Origin: an uncultured Pseudomonas sp.
GTDB lineage: Bacteria; Pseudomonadota; Gammaproteobacteria; Pseudomonadales; Pseudomonadaceae
Assembly (NCBI GenBank): GCA_943912755.1
Contig: CALTWF010000029.1
Location: 1 to 55,001, forward strand
DNA: 55,001 nucleotides
Reading direction: 5' to 3'
The translations under genes and the position numbers were made by a program. Below, in pieces: positions 24,864 to 33,523 of this stretch. Below the pieces are notes generated by a model that saw only the letters and a program-made list of their open reading frames with translations, was not told the DNA's origin and searched no databases. Each line of letters opens with the position of its first letter. Within the stretch, counting starts at the first letter, position 1.

Positions 24864-27800
24864 TCAGCCAATCACCGCCTGCAACACCACCTCCAACGGA
24901 TGCCGCAACTTGCGATCCGCCATGCGCTTGACCTGGCTGCGGCACGAGTAGCCGGTTGCCAGCGGCTCATGCTCCTTGTCCAGCTTGCCCGCCCAGGACT
25001 GCTCGAAGATGGTCTTCGATGTCTCCTGGTTGCGCGCTTCGTGGCCATAGGTGCCGGACATGCCGCAGCAGCCGGTGGCCTCGGTCACAAGCTTCAGGCC
25101 CAGGCGCGAGAACACTTGCTCCCACTGCTTGGTGCTGGCCGGTACGTTGGTCTTCTCGGTGCAGTGCGCCAGCAGCCGGAAGCTGCCGCCCTTGCCGGCT
25201 TGCTCCGGCAGCACGTCGACCAGCCATTCCTGCGGCAGCAGCACTTTCGGACTGCCTTCCAGACCGGGGACCTTCTGGTATTCCTGGCGATAGACCAGGG
25301 TCATCGCCGGGTCCAGTCCCACCAGCGGCACGCCGCAGTCGGCCAGGGCCTTGAGCTGGTTGCCGTTGCGGATCGCGGCCTTGGCGAAGGCGCCGAGGAA
25401 GCCCTGGACATGCAGCGGCTTGCCGTTGGCGCTGTACGGCGCCAGGTAGATGCGGTGGCCGAGGCGGTGGGCGAGGTCGATGAACGAGGCCAGCAGCGGT
25501 GTTTCGAAGTAGCGGGTAAAGGCATCCTGGACCAGCACGATGCTGCGCTCGCGCTGTGCCGGGGTCAGCTCGCGCAGGGCCGGGACGCTGGCCGCGCGCA
25601 CGCCGCAGCGCTTGAGCGTGGCCTGGAAGTTGAAGCGGCTGATCAGCGGGCTGTCGACCATGCCGATACGCTCGGCCAGCAGGCCACCGACGAATTTCGA
25701 ACCCATCACCGCGTTGTACAGGCCCGGCGCATGGGCCAGGTACGGGATGGTGAACTCCAGCGAGCCGATCAGGTAGTCGCGCAGCGGGCGCTGGTAGCGG
25801 TTGTGGTACAGCTCCAGGAAGCGCGAGCGGAAGTCCGGCACGTTGACCTTGATCGGGCACTGCCCGGCGCAGGATTTGCACGCCAGGCAACCGGCCATGG
25901 CGTCGTAGACCTCGTGGGAGAAGTCGGCCTGGCCCTGTTTCTGCGCGCGCACGTTGCGCAGGCGCTGCGGCAGGCCCTTGAGCCAGGAAACGCCGTTCGG
26001 CTTGAGCACGTCGACGTTCGCCGCGCCCTGCAGGCGCAGCCATTCGCGGATCAGCGAGGCGCGGCCCTTGGGCGAATGCTGGCGCTGGCGGGTGGCCTTC
26101 CACGACGGGCACATGGCGTCGTCGGGGTCGTAGTTGTAGCAGGCGCCGTTGCCGTTGCAGTGCACTGCGCTGCCGAAGCTCTGCCAGACGCGTTCGTCGA
26201 TCTGCCGGTCGTGCTCGCCACGCAGCGGCGCCTCGTTGACCTTGATCAGGCCCTCGGCACTGTCCGGCGGGGTGCAGATCTTGCCGGGGTTGAGCTGGTT
26301 GTGCGGGTCGAATGCGCCCTTGAGGCGTTGCAGCGACGGGTATAGCTCGCCAAAGTAGCCCGGCACGTATTCCGAGCGCAGGCCCTTGCCGTGTTCGCCC
26401 CAGAGCAGGCCGCCGTAGCGCTGGGTCAGCGCGGCGACGGCATCGGAGATCGGCTTGACCAGTGCGGCCTGGGCCGGATCCTTCATGTCCAGCGCCGGGC
26501 GCACGTGCAGCACGCCGGCATCGACATGGCCGAACATGCCGTAGGTCAGGCCATAGCCGTCGAGCAGGGCGCGGAACTCGGCGATGTAGTCGGCCAGTTG
26601 CTCCGGCGGCACTGCGGTGTCTTCCACGAACGGCTGCGGGCGCACTTCGCCCTCGACGTTGCCGAGCAGGCCCACCGAGCGCTTGCGCATGGTGTAGACC
26701 TTGGTCACCGCTGCCGCACCTTCGGCCAGGGTATGGCCCAGGCGCTCGACGCTGGTGTCCTGCTGCAGATGGGTGATGAAGTCGGCGACCCGGGCGTTGA
26801 CCTCGTCCGGCTGGTCGCCGCAGAACTCCACCAGGTTGATGCCCAGGGTCGGTTTGTCCGGGTCGGCCGGGAAGTACTCGGCGACGCTGTGCCAGACGAT
26901 GTCCTGCATGGCCAGCATCAGTACCCGCGAGTCCACCGTCTCGATCGACAGCGGCTTGTGCGCCATCAGCGCATTGGCATCGCGCAGGGCGTCCATGAAG
27001 CTGCTGTAGCGCACGTTGACCAGCACCGCGTATTTCGGGATCGGCAGGACGTTGAGCTTGGCTTCCACCACGTAGCCCAGCGAGCCCTCGGCACCGCACA
27101 GCACGCTGTTGAGGTTGAAGCGCCCGGCGTCGTCGCGCAGGTGCGCCAGGTCGTAGCCGGTCAGGCAGCGGTTGAGCTTGGGGAAGGTGCTTTCGATCAG
27201 CTCGCCCTGGGTTTCCTGGATCTCCCGGGCCATGCGGTAGACCTCGCCGACCCGGCCGGACAGGGCACAGGCGGCATCCAGGGTGGCATCGTCGAGCGGC
27301 AGGCTGTGCAGGCGTTCGCCGCCGAGCAGCACGCTGTGCAGTTCCAGCACGTGGTCGCGGGTCTTGCCGTAGGTGCAACTGCCCTGGCCGCTGGCATCGG
27401 TATTGATCATGCCGCCGACGGTGGCGCGGTTGGAGGTGGACAGCTCCGGGGCGAAGAACAGCCCGTGGGGTTTCAGCGCGGCGTTGAGCTGGTCCTTGAC
27501 CACCCCGGCCTGCACCCGTACCCAGCGTTCCTCGACGTTGATCTCGAGGATCCGGTTCATGTGCCGCGACAGGTCGACGACGATGCCGTCGGTCAGCGAC
27601 TGGCCGTTGGTCCCGGTGCCGCCGCCGCGCGGGGTCAGCTTGACCTGGCGGAAGCGTGGCTCGGCCATCAGCGCGGCGACTTTCGCCACGTCGTCGGCAT
27701 CCAGCGGGAACACCGCCGCCTGGGGCAGGCGCTGGTAGATCGAGTTGTCGGTGGCGAGCACGGTGCGGGTGCCGTAGTCGGTGCTGAACTGGCCGCGGAA

Positions 27801-27875
27801 ACCGGCGGCGCGCAGGGCATCGAGGAAGGCGGCGTAATCGGCGGCAGGAGCGCTCACCGGCAGTTGGGCGATCAT
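24864..27875 (-). CDS. ydiJ: YdiJ-type FAD-linked and Fe-S-containing D-2-hydroxyacid dehydrogenase
   Basis: The 1003-residue protein joins three parts. Residues about 40-270 are an FAD-binding (FAD_binding_4) domain with PRGGGTGTNGQSL and GGMINTDASGQGSCTYGKTR. Residues to about 560 are the FAD-linked oxidase C-terminal domain. The rest is an Fe-S module: CNGNGACYNYDPDDAMCP, CLACKSCAGQCP, and a CCG-like ATGCCGMSGTYGHE. This full-length fusion matches E. coli YdiJ, a D-2-hydroxyglutarate or related D-2-hydroxyacid dehydrogenase passing electrons to the respiratory chain. The substrate is inferred from the family only. The gene is divergent from the LysR gene 152 bases away. Confidence 0.87.
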   Translation of the reverse strand: MIAQLPVSAPAADYAAFLDALRAAGFRGQFSTDYGTRTVLATDNSIYQRLPQAAVFPLDADDVAKVAALMAEPRFRQVKLTPRGGGTGTNGQSLTDGIVVDLSRHMNRILEINVEERWVRVQAGVVKDQLNAALKPHGLFFAPELSTSNRATVGGMINTDASGQGSCTYGKTRDHVLELHSVLLGGERLHSLPLDDATLDAACALSGRVGEVYRMAREIQETQGELIESTFPKLNRCLTGYDLAHLRDDAGRFNLNSVLCGAEGSLGYVVEAKLNVLPIPKYAVLVNVRYSSFMDALRDANALMAHKPLSIETVDSRVLMLAMQDIVWHSVAEYFPADPDKPTLGINLVEFCGDQPDEVNARVADFITHLQQDTSVERLGHTLAEGAAAVTKVYTMRKRSVGLLGNVEGEVRPQPFVEDTAVPPEQLADYIAEFRALLDGYGLTYGMFGHVDAGVLHVRPALDMKDPAQAALVKPISDAVAALTQRYGGLLWGEHGKGLRSEYVPGYFGELYPSLQRLKGAFDPHNQLNPGKICTPPDSAEGLIKVNEAPLRGEHDRQIDERVWQSFGSAVHCNGNGACYNYDPDDAMCPSWKATRQRQHSPKGRASLIREWLRLQGAANVDVLKPNGVSWLKGLPQRLRNVRAQKQGQADFSHEVYDAMAGCLACKSCAGQCPIKVNVPDFRSRFLELYHNRYQRPLRDYLIGSLEFTIPYLAHAPGLYNAVMGSKFVGGLLAERIGMVDSPLISRFNFQATLKRCGVRAASVPALRELTPAQRERSIVLVQDAFTRYFETPLLASFIDLAHRLGHRIYLAPYSANGKPLHVQGFLGAFAKAAIRNGNQLKALADCGVPLVGLDPAMTLVYRQEYQKVPGLEGSPKVLLPQEWLVDVLPEQAGKGGSFRLLAHCTEKTNVPASTKQWEQVFSRLGLKLVTEATGCCGMSGTYGHEARNQETSKTIFEQSWAGKLDKEHEPLATGYSCRSQVKRMADRKLRHPLEVVLQAVIG

Positions 27876-27974
27876 CGGTGGATGGCCTCTTTTATAGGGG
27901 GCTAATCATGAATACCTGAGCCCAGGGTATGGTCCTGGTGTGGTCAGGTAGTGGATGATGCCAATGATTCCGTA

Positions 27975-27990
27975 GTGTCGCGCCAGACAC
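27975..27990. promoter_or_regulatory. Candidate LysR-type binding site
   Basis: GTGTC and GACAC arms around six bases (GTGTC-GCGCCA-GACAC) lie in the 152-base divergent gap between ydiJ and the LysR gene, 37 bases before the LysR start. This is the usual place and form for a LysR-type interrupted palindrome. Confidence 0.45.
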
Positions 27991-28027
27991 AAACGGATAA
28001 TCGCGCGGCCTTTGATGAGTTTTATGA

Positions 28028-28921
28028 ATGAATTACCGCAACCTGACCCCCTCCATGTCGTTGCTCCTGGCGTTCGAGGCTGCTGCCCGGCATGAAAGCT
28101 ACACCCGCGCGGCGGAGGAACTGTCCCTGACCCAGAGCGCGGTCAGCCGCCAGGTACAGAGCCTAGAGCAGCAACTGGGAGTGATCCTGTTCCGCCGCGA
28201 AGGGCGCACGGTCAAGCTCACCGACGTCGGGCGCCTGTACCAGCGCGAGATCAGCGAGGCCCTCGGGCGGATCCGTAGCGCCACCCTGCATGCCATCGCC
28301 CACCAGGCCGGCGGTGGCAGCCTGCGCCTGGCCACCTTGCCCACCTTCGGCTCGAAATGGCTGCTGCCGCGCTTGCATGAGTTCTACCGACGCCACCCGG
28401 AGGTGCTGGTGCATATCAACTCGCGGATCGAGCCGGTGGACTTCGCCACCAGCGCCATCGACGCCGCCATCGTGGTCGCCAGCGGCGACCAGCCGGGGCT
28501 GGTCTGCCATCGCCTGCATGCCGAGGAACTGGTAGTGATCCTCTCGCCGGCGCTGGCGGCGTCGCGCCGTGAATGGACGCCGGCGGACATCAGCCGGCAG
28601 CCCCTGCTCAGCGTCGCCAACAACCCCAATGCCTGGGGTGACTGGTTCACCCACCACGGCATCGCCCACCAGGCCATGCGCCTGGGGCCGAGTTTCGAAC
28701 TGACCTCGCACCTGATCCAGGCGGTACGGGCGGATATCGGCATCGGCCTGGTCCCGCGCATCCTCATCACCGACGAACTGGCCGAGGGCAAGCTGGCCAG
28801 CCCGGTGCTGCCCTATGCCAGCGCCCGCGGCTATTACCTGGTGTACCCGCCGAGGAACCAGGCGCTGCCGGCGCTGGAGGCGTTCAGGGGGTGGTTGCTC
28901 GCGGAGTTGCCGGAGGAATGA
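28028..28921 (+). CDS. LysR-family transcriptional regulator (GcvA-like)
   Basis: The 297-residue protein has the N-terminal LysR winged helix (ESYTRAAEELSLTQSAVSRQ, residues about 22-41) followed by a linker helix and the two-lobed substrate-binding domain (LRLATLPTFGSKWLLPRLHEF onwards). LPRL and the pattern FATSAIDAAIVVASGDQ resemble the GcvA-type subgroup. It is divergent from ydiJ and probably regulates it. It converges on the stressosome operon, whose last gene ends 27 bases away. Confidence 0.87.
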   Translation: MNYRNLTPSMSLLLAFEAAARHESYTRAAEELSLTQSAVSRQVQSLEQQLGVILFRREGRTVKLTDVGRLYQREISEALGRIRSATLHAIAHQAGGGSLRLATLPTFGSKWLLPRLHEFYRRHPEVLVHINSRIEPVDFATSAIDAAIVVASGDQPGLVCHRLHAEELVVILSPALAASRREWTPADISRQPLLSVANNPNAWGDWFTHHGIAHQAMRLGPSFELTSHLIQAVRADIGIGLVPRILITDELAEGKLASPVLPYASARGYYLVYPPRNQALPALEAFRGWLLAELPEE

Positions 28922-28948
28922 ACGAATGACCTTGTCACGGGCATTCGC

Positions 28949-30886
28949 CTAAGCCCCCAGCACCCGCCGCACCTTCTCCAGCAGTTCGCCGATCTGGAAC
29001 GGCTTGAACAGCATGTCCATGCCCGGTGCGAGGAACGCCTGGCGATTCAGCGCGGTCTGCGCGTAGCCGGTCATGAACAGCACCGGCAATCCGGCGCGCC
29101 AGCCGCGGGCGACGTCCGCCAGCTCGCGGCCGCTCATGCGCGGCAGGCCGACATCGGTCAACAACAGGTCGATGGAGGCATCCTTTTGCAGATGCTCCAG
29201 GGCCAGCTCGATGCTTTCCACTGTGGTACAGCGATAACCGGCATCCAGCAGCACTTCGCTGACGAACAGGCGCACCGAGGCCATGTCCTCGACGATCAGG
29301 ATGTGCTCGCCCTGGCCCTGCGGGTCAACGCTGCTGCGTGGCTCGGGCGGCAGGTCGGGAACCTCGCCGGCGGCCGGCAGGAGCAGGGTCACCTCAGTGC
29401 CACGGCCCATCACGCTGCGGATATGCGCATCGCCACCGGACTGGCGGGCGAAGCCGTAGATGGTCGACAGGCCCAGGCCGGTGCCTTGGCCGAGCGGCTT
29501 GGTGGTGAAGAAGGGTTCGAAGACCTTGTCGATGACGTTGTGGTCGATGCCGATGCCGTCGTCGCGCACCGACAGCGAGACATAGGCGCCATCCTGCATC
29601 TTCGGATTGCCCCGCGAGTAGGCGGCATAGGTGCTGATCCAGATATGCCCGCCCTGGGGCAGGGCGTCGCGGGCGTTGATCACCAGGTTGAGCACGGCGC
29701 TTTCCAGCTGCACCGGGTCGACCATGGCAATCGCCGGCTGGTTGGTCAGCTCCAGGTTGAGCACGATGCGCTCGCCGATGGTGCGGATCAGCAGGTCTTC
29801 CAGCGAGCGGACGTGCTCGTTGATATCCACCGGGCGGGTGTCCAGCGGCTGCTGGCGGGCAAAGGCCAGCAGGCGGTGGGTCAGGGAGGCTGCACTGGTG
29901 GCGGAATTGAGCGCAGCGTCGGCGTACACCTGCAACTTCGGCGAGGTCTGCACGCTGGCCTGTTTGCGGATCAGTTCGAGGCTGGTGATGATCCCGGTGA
30001 GCATGTTGTTGAAGTCATGGGCGATACCGCCGGTGAGCTTGCCCAGGGCATCCATCTTCTGCGCCTGGAGCAGTTGTTCTTCGGTCCGCGCCCGTTCCGC
30101 GACTTCCTTGGCCAGCTGGCTGGTGGCGTTGTCCAGCTGCGCCTGGTGCGAGCGCTCGCGGTGGCGGTGTTCGGTGACATCCTCGACGAACACCAGGCTC
30201 GAACCCGGGGTCCGGTAGGGTGAAATCTGCCATTCGGTCTCGCGCAGTTCACCCTTGACCCGCATGTTCAGCGTGCCTTTCCAGCGTTCGCCATCGGCCA
30301 GGCGCAGTTCGCCGATCACCGAGGCGTCGTTGTCGTCCAGGCATTCGCGCACCGTTTGCGGGTCGCTGATGCCTTCGAGCAACTGGGCGAAGGCCTGGTT
30401 GCACTCGTGGATGCTGAAGTTGGCGTCGAGCACCGCCAGCGGCGCCGAGACGTTGGCGAAGATTTCGCGGAAACGCGCCTCGCTTTCACGCAGGGCGTTT
30501 TCCGTGTCGCGCACCCGCAGCAGGGTGCGCAGGGTGGCCAGCAGCACGTCGGGATCGACCGGGTGGATCAGGTAGGCGTCGGCGCCGGCGTCGAGCCCGG
30601 TGATGATGTCGCCGGTCTGGATCGAGGCGGCCGAGACATGGATGATCGGGAGCAGGGCGGTGCGCGGCGTGGCGCGCAGGGTACGGACGATATCGAAGCC
30701 GCTCATGTCCGGCAGGTTGACGTCGAGGATCAGCGCATCGAGGCGTTCCTGCTCGATCAGCGCCAGGCCCTCGCCACCGGTGCCAGCCTCCAGCACCGTG
30801 TAGCCCTGGCGGTCGAGGCGGCGGCGCAGGGCGTAGCGGGTGGCGATGTTGTCATCGACGATCAGCAGGCGCAGCTCACGTTTCAT
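28949..30886 (-). CDS. Hybrid sensor histidine kinase: receiver-PAS-kinase-receiver
   Basis: The 645-residue cytoplasmic protein has four modules: receiver 1 (residues 1-125, phospho-acceptor Asp55 in LILDVNLPD), PAS (about 135-245), kinase (HisKA with His290 in GGIAHDFNNML, then a GHKL ATPase with VLNLVINARDAL and GLGLSTIYG) and receiver 2 (527-645, Asp578 in LLLTDVGLP). Receiver 1 has His108 where receivers normally have the conserved lysine (LIHPV), so its phosphorylation-linked switch may be altered; receiver 2 keeps FKPF. No membrane segment or DNA-binding domain is present. I chose the ATG at 30886, which overlaps the upstream kinase gene by 11 bases. It is the last gene of the stressosome operon and a likely phosphorelay output. 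Confidence 0.88.
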   Translation of the reverse strand: MKRELRLLIVDDNIATRYALRRRLDRQGYTVLEAGTGGEGLALIEQERLDALILDVNLPDMSGFDIVRTLRATPRTALLPIIHVSAASIQTGDIITGLDAGADAYLIHPVDPDVLLATLRTLLRVRDTENALRESEARFREIFANVSAPLAVLDANFSIHECNQAFAQLLEGISDPQTVRECLDDNDASVIGELRLADGERWKGTLNMRVKGELRETEWQISPYRTPGSSLVFVEDVTEHRHRERSHQAQLDNATSQLAKEVAERARTEEQLLQAQKMDALGKLTGGIAHDFNNMLTGIITSLELIRKQASVQTSPKLQVYADAALNSATSAASLTHRLLAFARQQPLDTRPVDINEHVRSLEDLLIRTIGERIVLNLELTNQPAIAMVDPVQLESAVLNLVINARDALPQGGHIWISTYAAYSRGNPKMQDGAYVSLSVRDDGIGIDHNVIDKVFEPFFTTKPLGQGTGLGLSTIYGFARQSGGDAHIRSVMGRGTEVTLLLPAAGEVPDLPPEPRSSVDPQGQGEHILIVEDMASVRLFVSEVLLDAGYRCTTVESIELALEHLQKDASIDLLLTDVGLPRMSGRELADVARGWRAGLPVLFMTGYAQTALNRQAFLAPGMDMLFKPFQIGELLEKVRRVLGA

Positions 30887-31748
30887 CGGCGGCCTCCGTG
30901 GCCACGGCCAGCGGGATGATGATGAAGAAGGTCGAACCGACGCCGGGTTCGCTGTCGACCCCGACCTCGCCGCCAAGCAGCTCGGCGAAGCGCTTGCACA
31001 GCGACAGGCCGAGGCCGGTGCCGCGTAGGCGCTTCTGCAACGGCGAGTCGACCTGGGAGAAGTCCTCGAACAGCGCGCCGTGCAGTTCCGGGGCGATGCC
31101 GATGCCGGTGTCGCTGACCGCGAAGCGGATCCACGCGCTGCCCTCCAGGCTGGCCGAGACCCGCACCTCGCCGCTGGTGGTGAATTTCAGCGAGTTGGAA
31201 ATGAAGTTGCGCAGGATCTGCGCGAGCTTCTTGTCATCGGTATACAGCCGCGGCAGGCCGGTGGGTTCCTCGAAGATCAGGTCGACGTTGCTGCTGTTGA
31301 CGATCGGCCGGAACATGCCGCGCAGGGCGGCGAACAGGTCGAGCATGTCGAACCAGCCCGGCGAGATGGTGATGCGCCCGGCCTCGATCTTGGCCAGGTC
31401 GAGCAGGTCGTCGACCATGTCGCTGAGCTCGCGGGTGGCATTGCTGACGAAGGCCACCTGCTTGTGCTGCTCGGGGCTGAGGGGGCCGTCCAGCTCGTCG
31501 GCGAGCAGGCTGGTGATGCTCAGGATCGAGCCCAGCGGGGTGCGGAACTCGTGGCTCATGTAGGACAGGAAGCGGCTTTTCAGGTCCGAGGCCTGGCGCA
31601 GTTGCTCGGCCTGGGTGTCCAGCTCGGAGTACAGGGCCAGGACGCCCTGGTTGGTGTCGTCGAGCTCGGCACGCAGGGCGGCGGCTTCGGCCTGCAGGCG
31701 GTCGAACAGGGCGCGCTGTTCGGCGTTGAGGTTGGACAGGTCAGTCAT
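30876..31748 (-). CDS. Cytoplasmic sensor histidine kinase of the stressosome operon
   Basis: The 290-residue protein begins with a coiled-coil stretch (about 15-60), followed by HisKA with the phospho-acceptor His66 in SHEFRTPLG and a full GHKL ATPase (ILRNFISNSLKFT, DTGIGI, GTGLGLSLCKRF). It has no membrane segment and no recognisable sensor domain, so its input probably comes from a partner protein. The ATG at 31748 overlaps the end of the RsbX-like gene by eight bases, and its end overlaps the hybrid kinase gene by eleven. A longer frame from 31796 lies within the upstream gene and is unlikely. Confidence 0.88.
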   Translation of the reverse strand: MTDLSNLNAEQRALFDRLQAEAAALRAELDDTNQGVLALYSELDTQAEQLRQASDLKSRFLSYMSHEFRTPLGSILSITSLLADELDGPLSPEQHKQVAFVSNATRELSDMVDDLLDLAKIEAGRITISPGWFDMLDLFAALRGMFRPIVNSSNVDLIFEEPTGLPRLYTDDKKLAQILRNFISNSLKFTTSGEVRVSASLEGSAWIRFAVSDTGIGIAPELHGALFEDFSQVDSPLQKRLRGTGLGLSLCKRFAELLGGEVGVDSEPGVGSTFFIIIPLAVATEAADET

Positions 31749-32766
31749 CGACGGTCTCCAGGGCCACGACCAGAACCGTGACGTCGTCGCGGCCACGGCT
31801 GAAATCGCGCTGCAACACGGCAGCGATGACCGCGGGATGGCAGTGCACCAGTCCGGGGTAGTCGCGCAGGTTCCAGCGGGATTGCAGGCCGTCGCTGTGC
31901 AGGATCAGCAGGTTTCCGTTCACGGCAGCATAGTCAAAGGTCTGGGTCTTGCGGTACTGGGCGCCGACGATGCCGGGATGCGAGCTGAGGCCACGGGTCT
32001 TTTCCGCGCTGACCAGGCTGGCGGCGATATTGCCGATGCCGGCGAATTGCAGGCTGTCGCTGGCAGCATCGAACTGGGCGATGCCCACCGCTGCGCCACG
32101 GGTGCGGCTCATCGCTTCGTGCATGTCGGCGATCAGCCGATCCGCTGCGGCGAACGGCTCGCGGGCAAAGGCATCGCGTCCGGCAAGCGCGGCTTCCTCG
32201 GCTTCCACGCCATGGCCAAGGCCATCGAGTACCAGTGCCGCCAGGCGCTGGCCGCGAAACGCCAGGTACCAGCTGTCGCCACAGGCCGGGTCGTTGTGCA
32301 GCGAGTGCTGGCTCAGGCCGTAGCGCATATCGCGCTTGCGCTTGCCTAAGCCGCCATCGCGATAGAAACGCGCCAGCAGCACGGTGCCGCGCTCATCGGT
32401 ATACAGGTCGAAGGCATCGGCCTGGCGGGCCGCCGCACCGAGGCCGATGCCCTGGGTGCCGCCGCTGGAATAGCCGTCGGTCATACAGGTAGCGCGGTCG
32501 AAGCCGGCGGCGCGGTCCACCGCCAACACCTCGATACCGGTGCCGTCGGGGTGGGGTAGCAGGCGCAGGTGCAACTCGCCATGACCGGCGTGCTTGAGCA
32601 GGTTGCTCGCCAGTTCGGTGACCACCAGCGCGACCCGCCCGCCATCGTTTTCATTGAAACCGTGCTGCAGCGCCAGTTTCTGCGCGCTGCGCCGGGCATG
32701 GCCGATCTGGGATGCCTCTTCGATCGCCAGCACCTGGGTTGGCGATCCGTAAACGCTCAAGTCCAT
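31741..32766 (-). CDS. rsbX: RsbX-like serine phosphatase fused to an RsbT/W-like ATPase domain
   Basis: The 341-residue protein has an N-terminal GHKL-type ATPase domain (about residues 10-140; VVTELASNLLKHAGHG with Glu51 and Asn55, and GGTQGIGLGAA) and a C-terminal PP2C-type phosphatase domain (about 150-341; GDSW with Asp164, VLDGLGHG with Asp181, LHSDGL and GRDDVT). The phosphatase part resembles RsbX, which in stressosomes removes phosphate from RsbS and RsbR. The ATPase motif that is normally DxGPG reads DRAAG (84-88), so kinase activity may be weakened. Adjacent genes overlap at both ends (ten bases with rsbT, eight with the kinase). Confidence 0.85.
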   Translation of the reverse strand: MDLSVYGSPTQVLAIEEASQIGHARRSAQKLALQHGFNENDGGRVALVVTELASNLLKHAGHGELHLRLLPHPDGTGIEVLAVDRAAGFDRATCMTDGYSSGGTQGIGLGAAARQADAFDLYTDERGTVLLARFYRDGGLGKRKRDMRYGLSQHSLHNDPACGDSWYLAFRGQRLAALVLDGLGHGVEAEEAALAGRDAFAREPFAAADRLIADMHEAMSRTRGAAVGIAQFDAASDSLQFAGIGNIAASLVSAEKTRGLSSHPGIVGAQYRKTQTFDYAAVNGNLLILHSDGLQSRWNLRDYPGLVHCHPAVIAAVLQRDFSRGRDDVTVLVVALETVDD

Positions 32767-33161
32767 CGGGTAATCGTCACGCAGGTGCCCTCGCCGGGCG
32801 CGGTTTGCAGGTCGAATTCGTCCACCAGGCGCCTGGCCCCGGTCAGGCCCAGGCCGAGGCCGCCGCCGGAGGTCCAGCCGTCGGTCAGGGCCAGGCGCAC
32901 ATCGGCGATGCCCGGGCCCTGGTCACGAAAGCTCAGGCGCAGGCCGACCCGGCCGATATCGTCGAGCACCTGCCAGTCCATGTCGCCGCCACCACCGTAG
33001 ACCACGGTATTGCGCGCCAGCTCGCTGACCGCGGTGACCAGCTTGGTCTGGTCGATCAGGCGCATGCCCAGTTCGGTGGCCAGCTTGCGCGCGGTCTGCC
33101 GGGCCAGGACCACGTCCTGTTCCAGGCGCACCGGTTGGGTACCGCTGTTGCGCAGGTTCAT
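32757..33161 (-). CDS. rsbT: Serine/threonine switch kinase RsbT
   Basis: The 134-residue protein is a small GHKL kinase of the RsbT/RsbW family. The N box has Glu47 and Asn51 (SELARNTVVYGGGG), the G1 box is DQGPG (80-84) and the glycine lid is GGGLGLGLTGARRL (99-112). In stressosomes RsbT phosphorylates RsbS and RsbR and is then released to act on downstream targets. Its start overlaps the rsbS stop by four bases. In Bacillus the released RsbT activates RsbU; no RsbU gene is present here, so another target is needed. Confidence 0.93.
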   Translation of the reverse strand: MNLRNSGTQPVRLEQDVVLARQTARKLATELGMRLIDQTKLVTAVSELARNTVVYGGGGDMDWQVLDDIGRVGLRLSFRDQGPGIADVRLALTDGWTSGGGLGLGLTGARRLVDEFDLQTAPGEGTCVTITRWT

Positions 33162-33520
33162 GACTGTTCAATCCGTTCGCGGAGCTTCTGCATGCCGCGC
33201 TCGACGTTAAGCGCGGTGCTCACCCCGGGCAGGGTCAGGCCCAGCTCGACGAGGGTGATCGCCACCGAAGGCTGCATGCCGACCAGCACGGTCTGTGCGT
33301 CCATGATCCGCGACAGCCCGGAGATGGTGCCGATCATCCGGCCGATGAAGGAGTCGACCATGTCCAGCGCCGAGATATCGATCAGCACGCCCTTGGCCGA
33401 GGTGCGGCTGATGCGCTCGGAGAGGTCTTCCTGGAGGGTACGGGCAAGCTGGTCATGCATGTCGACCTGGATGGTCACCAGCAGGTACTCGCCCATTTTC
33501 AGGATCGGGATGCGTTCCAT
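33158..33520 (-). CDS. rsbS: Stressosome scaffold protein RsbS (STAS domain)
   Basis: The 120-residue single STAS domain has the RsbS signature LIDISALDMVDSFIGRMI with the phosphorylatable serine at position 57, matching Ser59 of Bacillus RsbS, and the second-site region VGMQPSVAITLVELG. With RsbR it builds the stressosome core that holds RsbT. It lies between rsbR (3-base gap) and rsbT (4-base overlap). There is no added sensor domain, as expected for RsbS. Confidence 0.93.
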   Translation of the reverse strand: MERIPILKMGEYLLVTIQVDMHDQLARTLQEDLSERISRTSAKGVLIDISALDMVDSFIGRMIGTISGLSRIMDAQTVLVGMQPSVAITLVELGLTLPGVSTALNVERGMQKLRERIEQS

Positions 33521-33523
33521 GGC

